Below are positions 17,293 through 24,867 of a DNA stretch of 50,998 bases, in pieces. This DNA comes from Prevotellaceae bacterium (GTDB lineage: Bacteria; Bacteroidota; Bacteroidia; Bacteroidales; Bacteroidaceae). The stretch spans positions 1 through 50,998 of the forward strand of contig JAQYEW010000025.1 in assembly GCA_028723455.1 (NCBI GenBank). Reading direction: 5' to 3'. How positions within the stretch are numbered: position 1 is the first letter of the stretch; each line of letters opens with the position of its first letter. A program made the position numbers and the translations under genes. Below the pieces are notes generated by a model. It was not told the origin of the DNA, did not search any database, and worked only from the letters and a program-made list of their open reading frames with translations.

Positions 17293-18216
17293 ATGCTGCC
17301 TCCCCTGTTCAATCCCAGCAACGACCTGGCACTGGCTGCCAACGTCGGGAACTATACGCCACCACGCAACATCCAGCGCATGGAGGCCGACCTCCGATCC
17401 ATCGCCCGCTTTTGGGACGAGGGTCCTTGGGGATGGAGCCTCAACACACGGCAACGCTACCTAAAAATGGGTGTCAGCCCCCACGAACTGCCCGACAAAG
17501 CGTGGCTGGAACACCACCGCAACCTGAGCTCGCGCGCCACGGCCTGCGACTACATCCGGCGGCTGCTCCACGCCGACGACTGGCACGGAAGGCTCGTCGG
17601 ACAGGAAATGACCATGCACACCACCGCCCCGGGCCACGCGTCCTCGCCCGTCATCCTGAAGTCTCCCTGGAGCAGCAGCGGGAAAGGCATCCTCGTGGCA
17701 CAGGACGGGACGATTACGCCCGACATGGAAGCACGCATCCTGCGCATCCTGCGGACGCAGGGCAGTATCCTCTCGGACCGTTTCTACGGGGACAAGGCCG
17801 TGGATTTCGCCATGGAATTCTTTGTCCATCCCGAGGGCGAAGTGCAATTTCTGGGTTACAGCGTGTTCCAAACCGATGACAGCGGACAGTACGGCGGACA
17901 GTTGGTGGCCGGCCAGGCGGAACAACTGCAACGCATTGGGGCGGACGAGGGTCTGCTGCGCAGCTTGGTAGCCTATCACCAAGCGCACCTCCCCCTGCTG
18001 GGCTACACCGGTCCCTTGGGCATCGACATGATGCGACTGGCGGACGGGCGGCTGCATCCCGTGGTGGAAATCAACCTGCGCCGCAACATGGGCATCCTGG
18101 CGCTCACCCTTTACGAGCGCGGACTTACCGCCCCGCAAGCGCTCACGCCGCCCTCCTCCGGCGGCTTCCAAATGGTCATCGACCGGGGGATGCTGCGCAT
18201 CCTGAGAAGCGGATAG
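17293..18216 (+). CDS. Uncharacterised ATP-grasp-like protein
   Basis: The 307-residue soluble protein has no recognised name. Features suggest an ATP-grasp fold: VILKSPWSSSGKGI (about residues 118-131) resembles the lysine plus glycine-rich ATP loop, and GPLGIDMM ... VVEINLRRNMG (about 238-265) resembles the Mg2+-binding D and E-x-N motif. ATP-grasp enzymes usually join a carboxylate to an amine through an acyl phosphate. The substrate is unknown. It follows the flippase gene by 16 bp on the same strand, which hints at a role in cell-surface glycan or peptide modification. No membrane segment or signal peptide is visible. Confidence 0.6.
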   Translation: MLPPLFNPSNDLALAANVGNYTPPRNIQRMEADLRSIARFWDEGPWGWSLNTRQRYLKMGVSPHELPDKAWLEHHRNLSSRATACDYIRRLLHADDWHGRLVGQEMTMHTTAPGHASSPVILKSPWSSSGKGILVAQDGTITPDMEARILRILRTQGSILSDRFYGDKAVDFAMEFFVHPEGEVQFLGYSVFQTDDSGQYGGQLVAGQAEQLQRIGADEGLLRSLVAYHQAHLPLLGYTGPLGIDMMRLADGRLHPVVEINLRRNMGILALTLYERGLTAPQALTPPSSGGFQMVIDRGMLRILRSG

Positions 18217-18240
18217 AAGTTACCAGGCCGACATTGCTCC

Positions 18241-19419
18241 TTACTTCCTTTTGCCGCGAATGACAAGCAGGCAAAGAACCAAAAGAACAGGGAAGACAGT
18301 GGCCGCAAGGATACCGCCTTGGATATCGCTATCACCCGATCCTACGCAAAGACCCACCAATGACGGGCCGAAGGTTCCGCCCGCATCCCCCGCTAATGCC
18401 AAGAGAGCAAACAGCGCCGTGCCACCTTGCGGAATTCTTGCCGACGTAATGCTGATTGAACCGGGCCACATGATACCTACGGCCAGACCACTAATCATAC
18501 ACCCTGCCAGGCTGACGAGCGGGACTGGGGACAAGGAAACCGTCAGATAGGCGGCAAAACACAAGATTCCCGCTCCTGTCATGTAGGAAACCAGGTCAAG
18601 GCTTTGGCCTTTCCGGCCATACCAAAGACGCCCCAGACCCATACAGAAGGCAAAGCCGCAAGGGCCGGCCAAGTCGCCGACGGCCTTGTCCACGCCCAAG
18701 GACGCTTCGGCAAATGCCGATGTCCATTGCGCCATGGTGCTCTCAGAGGCTCCCGCCGCCACCATCAGAAGCAGGAAAACCCAGAACGACTTGTTGCGGA
18801 GCAGCTGTCCCATGCTCATGCTCTCTGCGTCCTGCACAATAGGGTCAATAGGGCAAGTGGCAAAATTGAGAATGTTATAGAGGGGTATCAAAGTCCATAG
18901 GAAAGCCAAGACCCTCCAATTTCCGGTTCCAAAGATCGCGAAGAAAAGTGTAGAACCCAATATCACCCCGACAGCGCCCCAGCAGTAGAAGGAATGCAGC
19001 AGGCTCATCATGCCCTCCTTGTTCGGGAAAGGACAAGCCTCTATAATGGGGCTGCACAGCACCTCTATAAGTCCGCTTCCAACGGCATACACGCATACGC
19101 AGACAAGGATCCCCATCATGGGATCCGGAAAATGCTGGGGCAGAAAAGCCAAGCCGGCAAGACCCAGGGCCGAGGTTATCTCCGAAATGATAATACTGCG
19201 CCGATAGTTGATGTTCCTGAATTTCGCGCACAGAAGGTCTGTAACCAACTGAACAATGTAAAACACGGCCGGTATCAGCGCCAGCCTCGCTATCGGAATC
19301 TCATACTCCCGATGAAAAACCAAGAACAAAAGCGGAGGGAAATTGGCTACAATTGCCTGCGTTACAAAACCGAGGTAACAGGCCAGTTTGGTCCTGCTAT
19401 AATCGTTGCTGACTGTCAT
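18241..19419 (-). CDS. MFS transporter
   Basis: The 392-residue protein has about 12 membrane helices, the MFS architecture. A conserved acidic region in helix 4-5 (GLIEVLCSPIIEACP) and GAVGVILGSTLFF resemble FucP/sugar-type MFS carriers. The substrate cannot be told from the sequence. It converges with the ATP-grasp gene. Its upstream region contains the unusual phased palindromic repeat, which may carry its regulation. Confidence 0.8.
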   Translation of the reverse strand: MTVSNDYSRTKLACYLGFVTQAIVANFPPLLFLVFHREYEIPIARLALIPAVFYIVQLVTDLLCAKFRNINYRRSIIISEITSALGLAGLAFLPQHFPDPMMGILVCVCVYAVGSGLIEVLCSPIIEACPFPNKEGMMSLLHSFYCWGAVGVILGSTLFFAIFGTGNWRVLAFLWTLIPLYNILNFATCPIDPIVQDAESMSMGQLLRNKSFWVFLLLMVAAGASESTMAQWTSAFAEASLGVDKAVGDLAGPCGFAFCMGLGRLWYGRKGQSLDLVSYMTGAGILCFAAYLTVSLSPVPLVSLAGCMISGLAVGIMWPGSISITSARIPQGGTALFALLALAGDAGGTFGPSLVGLCVGSGDSDIQGGILAATVFPVLLVLCLLVIRGKRK

Positions 19420-19457
19420 ACATCCTATGATTTCGTCTGTTGCTCAAATAATAGACT

Positions 19458-19537
19458 TATATATATGTTTTTAAAAATCACATATATGTTTGGATGAAAC
19501 TATATATATGTTTTCCGCAAAACATATATATAGTTTC
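19458..19537. repeat. Phased TATATATGTTT array with a perfect 19-bp palindrome
   Basis: ATATGTTT occurs in direct orientation at 19463, 19484 and 19506 (steps of 21 and 22 bp, about two helix turns), with an inverted copy at 19520. The third and fourth copies form a perfect 19-bp inverted repeat: GAAACTATATATATGTTTT at 19496-19514 and its exact complement at 19519-19537, with loop CCGC. The array occupies the gap upstream of the MFS gene and downstream of nhaA. Helix-phased spacing suggests a repressor or activator array. The palindrome could also act as the nhaA terminator. Confidence 0.85.
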
Positions 19538-19562
19538 CAAAGGGGTTTCCCGAAACGGTTTT

Positions 19563-20942
19563 TCAGACCGCAGCGGCGCGGTCCTGCGCCTTCAGCGCGG
19601 CCATCTCCTCTTCAGAGGGAAGGGTAAGGTTCAGCATCAGGCTGCCCACAAGCGCACTGGCCAGACTGCCTGCCAAAATACCCAGCTTGGCATCGTTCAG
19701 CAACTCCTCGTGCGCACCGCCATGGAAGGCGAGGTTCGCCATGAACATGGCTACCGTGAAACCGATGCCGCATATCATACATACGCTTGCTAAAACGGGC
19801 CACGTCGCATGGCGGGGCATCTCGATGATGCGCAATTTGATGCAGATCCAGGAGAAACTGAACACGCCCACGAACTTGCCTACCCACAGACCCAGGAAGA
19901 CAGCCAGCCCCACACCGGAGAAGAGGCTCGTCAGGCTCTCCGCCTCAATCTGCACGCCCGCATTGGCCAAGGCGAAAAGGGGGATGATGTAGTAGTTGAT
20001 AGGCGTGCGCAGCGAGTCCTCCAGGTCCTGCAAAACGCTGATCAGATGGTCGCTGGCGCTTTCGATGCTCTTGAGCGCATTCACCTGCTTGGGATTCAGC
20101 ACGACGGCCTTCTTGCGGTCGGCGCGCGTAACCTCGATTACGGGGAACTGCTTCATATGCTCGCTGATACGGCGCAGATAGAAACGCGCCCCACGGTCCA
20201 CACCGGCCGGCACGCACATGGCAAGCACAACGCCCGAAATGGTGGCATGGATGCCGCTGTTCAACATGGCATACCAGAGTATCAGGCCCATGCTGAGATA
20301 GAACAGCTTGGTGCGCACCATACGGCGGTTGCCGATCATCAGCACCACCAGGCAGGCCAGGACAAGGGCCAGATACTCCAGATTCAAGTGTTCGCTGTAC
20401 TTCACGGCAATCACCAGGATACCCCCCAAATCGTCCGCCACGGCCAAGGCGGCCAGGAACACCTTCAGGGATGTCGGGCAGCGCCTGCTGAACACGCTCA
20501 GGCAGCCCAGGGAGAAGGCGATGTCCGTGGCCATAGGGATGGCCATGCCACGCTCCATGACGGGATCCGAAGGACTGACAAGCAGATACACCACAACGGG
20601 CATCAGCATGCCGCCAATGGCTCCGATTACCGGAGCCAGTGCGCGGCGCAGAGATGACAGTTCGCCACACAGTACCTCACGCTTAATTTCCAAGCCCACA
20701 CTGAGGAAGAATACCGCCATCAGGAAATCATTGATGACATCGCCCAGCGACATCACGTGGCCGCCATGGGAGAAGAAATTGAAATCACCGATGCTCAAGC
20801 TCATGGGCAGCTGCCACAGCGCACGGAAATCATCGCCAAAAGGGCCGTTGGCCACTACCAGCGCGAGCAGGGTCGCCACCAGCAGCAGCACACTGGAAGT
20901 AATATGCTTGCGGAAGGAACTGATAAATGCGTAACTTGCCAT
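19563..20942 (-). CDS. nhaA: Na+/H+ antiporter NhaA
   Basis: Exports Na+ in exchange for protons and so maintains pH and sodium balance. The 459-residue protein has about 12 helices and the catalytic aspartates ATDIAF (Asp140) and ADDLGG (Asp170/Asp171), plus the signature FFLSVGLEIKREV. It has a longer C-terminal half than E. coli NhaA (388 residues), which is common in Bacteroidetes. It lies 34 bp after the kinase gene, so the two are probably co-transcribed. Confidence 0.96.
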   Translation of the reverse strand: MASYAFISSFRKHITSSVLLLVATLLALVVANGPFGDDFRALWQLPMSLSIGDFNFFSHGGHVMSLGDVINDFLMAVFFLSVGLEIKREVLCGELSSLRRALAPVIGAIGGMLMPVVVYLLVSPSDPVMERGMAIPMATDIAFSLGCLSVFSRRCPTSLKVFLAALAVADDLGGILVIAVKYSEHLNLEYLALVLACLVVLMIGNRRMVRTKLFYLSMGLILWYAMLNSGIHATISGVVLAMCVPAGVDRGARFYLRRISEHMKQFPVIEVTRADRKKAVVLNPKQVNALKSIESASDHLISVLQDLEDSLRTPINYYIIPLFALANAGVQIEAESLTSLFSGVGLAVFLGLWVGKFVGVFSFSWICIKLRIIEMPRHATWPVLASVCMICGIGFTVAMFMANLAFHGGAHEELLNDAKLGILAGSLASALVGSLMLNLTLPSEEEMAALKAQDRAAAV

Positions 20943-20976
20943 TTTCTCTTTTTAAATGATACCTGTGCGGACTCGC

Positions 20977-22080
20977 CTATTGCACGCAGCGAGCCACAAA
21001 TTCTTTCATCTCGGGCAGATGCTCCTCAATGCTCAGGAGCAAATGCAGCTGGTTGTTGGCACGGATATAGTTGTGCTGGGGATACTGCACCTTCCAGTAC
21101 TTGTCGCCGCTGAGGTAATCCCACAGGAAACGCACGCACTGCATGTAGGGGAAGAGAGAAGCCGCATAGGGCAGGTTTTCCACCTCCACAGGTGTCAGGA
21201 AACCTTTCGCGCTCTCCAGATAGCCCTCCGTAAAGGCTTTGAAAATCTCCATATTGAAACCTACGGCACGCATGTCGGGGTCGTCCTCCGAAACGAAGTT
21301 GGCACCCGTACGCAGGAAATCGCCATAATCCGAGAATACGAAGTTGGGCATGACGGTATCCAGGTCGATGACGCAAAGTACATTGTCGCGCTTGTCGAAC
21401 ATCATGTTGTTCACCTTCGTGTCGCAGTGGCAGACGCGCTTGGGCAGCACGCCCTCGCGCCCCATACGCTCGGCCTTACACATCTCGTACTCGCGCTTCT
21501 CGATCTCGCGCAGCATCTGCTGCACCTGAGGCTCCTTGACACGCCCCATGGCATCCTTGGCAATGGCTTCCTTCAGCTGCTGAAGACGGAACTCCATATT
21601 ATGGAAATCCTTGATGGTCTCGCCCAGCTGCACGGGAAGGTCGGCAAGCATGGCCTGGAACTTGCCGAAAGCAAGACCAGCGGCACGGCTGCTCTCGGCG
21701 TTTACGGCCTGTTTCGTAACGGCGTCGGGAACAAAGACCATCAAACGCCAGTATTTCCCGTCGACAACGGCGTACAGGCGCTCGGCATCCTCCTTCAAGG
21801 GAACAAAACGCAACACCTTGCGGTCGATGTCATCCTCGCCCTGCTCCTCCAGTTTCTTGCGGATGTGGGTGGTTACGGCCTTGATGTTGCGCATCACCAT
21901 ATCCACGTCAGGAAACACATTCTCGTTCACACGCTGCAGGACATAGTCAGGAGCATCCTGCTCGGTGGTAACTACCTTATAGGTGTCATTGATAAGGCCT
22001 TCGCCCAGAGGCTTGATCTCTGAAACGCTTCCGTTGATGTCGAAATGTGCGATTATCGCACGCAATTCTTCTTGGGTCAT
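20977..22080 (-). CDS. Phosphotransferase (APH fold), N-acetylhexosamine 1-kinase-like
   Basis: The 367-residue kinase-fold protein has the catalytic loop HCDTKVNN (His218, Asp220, Asn225) and the metal-binding VIDLDTV (Asp239/Asp241). The N-lobe begins with LGEGLINDTYKV, the nucleotide loop. Its overall look matches Bacteroidales members annotated as aminoglycoside phosphotransferase or NahK-like sugar kinases, which phosphorylate GlcNAc/GalNAc at C1. No partner phosphorylase gene is nearby, so the substrate remains uncertain. Probably co-transcribed with nhaA. Confidence 0.75.
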   Translation of the reverse strand: MTQEELRAIIAHFDINGSVSEIKPLGEGLINDTYKVVTTEQDAPDYVLQRVNENVFPDVDMVMRNIKAVTTHIRKKLEEQGEDDIDRKVLRFVPLKEDAERLYAVVDGKYWRLMVFVPDAVTKQAVNAESSRAAGLAFGKFQAMLADLPVQLGETIKDFHNMEFRLQQLKEAIAKDAMGRVKEPQVQQMLREIEKREYEMCKAERMGREGVLPKRVCHCDTKVNNMMFDKRDNVLCVIDLDTVMPNFVFSDYGDFLRTGANFVSEDDPDMRAVGFNMEIFKAFTEGYLESAKGFLTPVEVENLPYAASLFPYMQCVRFLWDYLSGDKYWKVQYPQHNYIRANNQLHLLLSIEEHLPEMKEFVARCVQ

Positions 22081-22128
22081 GGTATTCCCTCCTTAATTAT
22101 TTTAGATGTGTTGATTGATTTAGTGCTA

Positions 22129-22136
22129 CAAAGGTA
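22129..22136 (-). promoter_or_regulatory. -7 box upstream of the kinase-nhaA operon
   Basis: Minus-strand TACCTTTG, 49 bp upstream of the kinase ATG. No good -33 box is seen. Confidence 0.45.
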
Positions 22137-22219
22137 GCGTTTTTATACACCCGAATTTCTACGTAAAGTGCTAATGAATGTTAAATAATCACTTGGTAAC
22201 GTTTTTATGACACTATTTG

Positions 22220-22348
22220 CTTGGTTGTAAGGAAAACAATATATACCTTTGCAATGTCGAAATAATAAAGGGTTAATTAAAGTATTCTCTTAGTTAAGGG
22301 AAAATCAAAAGGTCTCAGATGTGAATCTGGGACCTTTTGATTTTCTTT
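22220..22348 (+). ncRNA. Candidate small RNA with own promoter and terminator
   Basis: In the 270-bp gap between the kinase and murI, the plus strand carries CTTG (22220-22223), a 20-bp spacer, TACCTTTG (22244-22251) and, about 90 nt on, a strong terminator stem (22301-22344). The predicted transcript is about 22257-22348. It has no coding potential beyond a three-codon ATG TCG AAA TAA. The stem may simply serve the convergent murI operon, and the promoter match could be chance. Confidence 0.35.
22301..22344. terminator. Bidirectional terminator at the end of the murI operon
   Basis: A 19-bp stem (AAAATCAAAAGGTC at 22301-22314 with GACCTTTTGATTTT at 22331-22344, extended inward by five pairs including one G-U) with a 6-base loop. 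A/T tracts on both arms let it work in both directions. It lies 6 bp past the murI stop. Confidence 0.9.
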
Positions 22349-22349
22349 G

Positions 22350-23189
22350 TCAGCCTAAAACGATGCGCTCGGCTACCACGGGATGAGAGAGGAACATGGC
22401 GGCTGCGTCCTTGAAACTCTCCGGGTCTTCGGTTGTCAGGTAGCGTACTTGGGCACCCTGCGTCAGCCGACGCTGCATCTCGGGATGCCGACGGAGGTAA
22501 TCCTCCAGCGACCGGGCCACATAGTCGCCCTGAGACATCAGCTGAACGCCTGCGGGCACGGCTTGCCGGATTTTATCCAACAGCAAGGGATAATGGGTGC
22601 ACCCAAGAATAATGGTGTCAATCTGTGGGTCCGAACACATCAGGGCATCCACATATTTCCGCACAAAATAATCCGCTCCGGGCTGGTCGTACTCTCCGTT
22701 CTCCACCAAAGGCACCCACATAGGGCAGGCCTGGCCGGAAACTTGTATGTCGGGGTACTGCTTGGCAATCTCCAAGGCATAGGTATTGCTGCGGATGGTG
22801 CCGGGCGTGGCCATGATACCGACGTGGCGCGTTTGGGTAAGCTGCCCTATGCACTCCGCCGTGGGGCGGATGATGCCCAAGACACGGCGCGAGGCATCAA
22901 TACGCGGAAGGTCGACCTGCTGAATGGTACGCAAGGCCTTGGCCGAGGCTGTATTGCAGCCCAACACCACCAGGGGGCAACCCATGTGAAAGAGCTTGCG
23001 CACGGCCTGGAGCGTAAACTCATAGACCACCTGAAAACTGCGCGTGCCATAGGGAGCGCGCGCGTTGTCGCCCAGATAGACATAATCGTACTGCGGCATC
23101 AGCGCCTGCAGGCGACGTAAAATAGTAAGGCCCCCATAGCCGCTGTCGAAAACGCCTATGGGGCCGTGGTAACTGAGTCCAAGATTCAT
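22350..23189 (-). CDS. murI: Glutamate racemase
   Basis: Makes D-glutamate for peptidoglycan. The 279-residue protein has GVFDSGYGG (Asp15/Ser16), the first catalytic Cys78 in GCNTAS and the second Cys197 with His199 in GCTHYPLL. The start at 23189 overlaps the upstream skp stop as ATGA. A longer in-frame reading to 23318 lies inside that gene and is rejected. It is the last gene of the envelope-biogenesis operon. Confidence 0.95.
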   Translation of the reverse strand: MNLGLSYHGPIGVFDSGYGGLTILRRLQALMPQYDYVYLGDNARAPYGTRSFQVVYEFTLQAVRKLFHMGCPLVVLGCNTASAKALRTIQQVDLPRIDASRRVLGIIRPTAECIGQLTQTRHVGIMATPGTIRSNTYALEIAKQYPDIQVSGQACPMWVPLVENGEYDQPGADYFVRKYVDALMCSDPQIDTIILGCTHYPLLLDKIRQAVPAGVQLMSQGDYVARSLEDYLRRHPEMQRRLTQGAQVRYLTTEDPESFKDAAAMFLSHPVVAERIVLG

Positions 23190-23722
23190 TGCTGGGCGGG
23201 GGAAACTGATGCCGCTGCCTGGCCGATGCCCAAGCGAGCGAGCACCTCGTTCGTAACGTCGTGGCTGAGCGCAGGGTTGAGGAAAGGAGCGGCATCGCCG
23301 TCCGTGTTCAGCACGCAAGCATAGCCGCCCGCGATGCCCACGGCCTCGATGGCCACATTCAACTTCGCCCTTACCTCGGCCATCATTTCCTTGCGAGCCT
23401 TCTCCACCAACTGCTCGGCTTCCTGACGGAACTTGATGCCGTTGTCCATCAAACTTTGCAGTTCGGCCTGGCGCTTGAGCATGATATTCTGGGGAAAATC
23501 CTTCTGGCCTTGAAGGAACTCGGCGAACTTACGCTGAAATTCCTCGTCGCCGCGCTGGGCCTCCTGCGTGTACTGTGCCTTGAGATTCTCCAGCCATTGC
23601 TCGGCCTGAGCATGCTCGGGCATCTGCCTCAAAACTTTCTCGTAACTGAGATAGCCAATCTTAATCTGCGCCATGGCCGCCAAAGGCAGGGCCACGAGCA
23701 GCAGCAGAATCTTTCTTTTCAT
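23186..23722 (-). CDS. OmpH/Skp-family periplasmic chaperone (third copy)
   Basis: The 178-residue protein has a signal peptide (MKRKILLLLVALPLAAMAQ), then a conserved beta segment (KIGYLSYEKVLRQMPEH), a long charged coiled-coil hairpin, and a C-terminal strand region ending in a proline-rich tail. Skp-type chaperones escort outer-membrane proteins to BamA. It is the third of three tandem paralogues downstream of bamA, and its stop overlaps the murI start. Confidence 0.88.
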   Translation of the reverse strand: MKRKILLLLVALPLAAMAQIKIGYLSYEKVLRQMPEHAQAEQWLENLKAQYTQEAQRGDEEFQRKFAEFLQGQKDFPQNIMLKRQAELQSLMDNGIKFRQEAEQLVEKARKEMMAEVRAKLNVAIEAVGIAGGYACVLNTDGDAAPFLNPALSHDVTNEVLARLGIGQAAASVSPAQQ

Positions 23723-23747
23723 GCTCGTTTTGAATTTGAATGGGATT

Positions 23748-24275
23748 TTACTTTACGCCCAGCTCGTTCTTCAGCTGCGCGCTGATGTCGGTGCTCTGGG
23801 CGCTGTTGACAAAGGCTACGGGGGTGTTCAGGCGCTGGCACATGCTCAGGTCCAGAACATAAACGTAACCGCCCGCCTCGGCCACCTTCTTCACGGCTGC
23901 CATCACCTTCGTGTTCAGGGCTTCCATCTTCTGTGCCTCCTGCTGTTGCAGGTCCTGCTGGCTGCTTTGAGCGAAATTCTGGATGCTCTCCTCCATCTTC
24001 TGAAGGTCTGCTGCCTTGCTCTGAAGAATGGCCTGGGCGGTCTTGCCCTCCTGTTGCAGTTTCTGGAACTCCTCGCCCTTGGTCTGGTACTCCTTCATCA
24101 GACGGGTGTATTCTTCCTGGTACTGGGCGCTCAGCTTCTGCATCTCTTCCTGAGCGGTCTTGAACTCCGTCATGTTCTGCAGGATGTCTGCACTGTTGAA
24201 ATGGGCGAACTTAACCTGTGCGCCAACTACCGTGGTGCAGGCTGCCATCAGCAGCATTACAAAAATCTTTTTCAT
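23748..24275 (-). CDS. OmpH/Skp-family periplasmic chaperone (second copy)
   Basis: The 175-residue protein has a signal peptide (MKKIFVMLLMAACTTVVGAQ), the opening VKFAHFNSADILQNMTEF and a Gln/Glu/Lys-rich coiled coil (about 40-130). It is clearly related to both flanking copies but strongly diverged, which points to old duplications. Confidence 0.88.
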   Translation of the reverse strand: MKKIFVMLLMAACTTVVGAQVKFAHFNSADILQNMTEFKTAQEEMQKLSAQYQEEYTRLMKEYQTKGEEFQKLQQEGKTAQAILQSKAADLQKMEESIQNFAQSSQQDLQQQEAQKMEALNTKVMAAVKKVAEAGGYVYVLDLSMCQRLNTPVAFVNSAQSTDISAQLKNELGVK

Positions 24276-24317
24276 TCGTTTCTTTGTTGTTATTTAGTTA
24301 TTTTGTTGTTTTATCGC

Positions 24318-24827
24318 TTAGTTGTAACCCAGTTTTGAAAGCACCTCGTTTGAAATATCCGCCTTGGGCGAGGCGAAGATGATGCCTGCCTCGCTGGCGC
24401 GGTCCAAGACGAGGGAAATACCCTTGAGTTCGCAGATGTCCTTGACGACATTATAAATCTCGTCCTGAATGGGGGTCATCAGGCTCTCACGCTTCTTGAA
24501 GAGCTCACCCTCGGGGCCGAAATACTTGCGCTTGAGTTCGCTGGCCTCTTTTTCCTTGGCAACGATCGCCTCTTCTTTCTTGGCCTTCTGTTCGTCGCTC
24601 AGGAAAACGGCCTGGTTGCGATAGTCCTTGTACATGTTCTGGGCCTCTGTGTTCAGGGCCTCCACCTCGGCCTGCCATTTCTTGGAGACCTGGGTCAGCT
24701 GTTCATTGGCACGTTCGTAGGCCGGAATATTTTTCAAGATATATTCCATATCCACAAGCGCAAACTTCTGTGCGTCGGCCGTAGCGGCTCCCAGAGCCAC
24801 CAACAGCATTAGGAATAGTTTTTTCAT
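24318..24827 (-). CDS. OmpH/Skp-family periplasmic chaperone (first copy)
   Basis: The 169-residue protein has a signal peptide (MKKLFLMLLVALGAATADAQ), FALVDMEYILKNIPAYERA as the family N-terminal strand, and a coiled-coil arm. It begins 40 bp after bamA. Bacteroidales usually carry skp genes directly after bamA. Confidence 0.9.
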   Translation of the reverse strand: MKKLFLMLLVALGAATADAQKFALVDMEYILKNIPAYERANEQLTQVSKKWQAEVEALNTEAQNMYKDYRNQAVFLSDEQKAKKEEAIVAKEKEASELKRKYFGPEGELFKKRESLMTPIQDEIYNVVKDICELKGISLVLDRASEAGIIFASPKADISNEVLSKLGYN

Positions 24828-24867
24828 TCTGATTGCTATTTTCGTGATTTAAAATTAGTACCATACA

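Noticed and set aside
19458..19537. CRISPR-like array
   Set aside because: Only four short repeats, with no unique spacers of constant length and no cas genes.
23190..23318. 43-residue N-terminal extension of murI
   Set aside because: It lies inside the skp gene in another frame and is Arg/Pro-rich. The ATGA overlap fixes the start.
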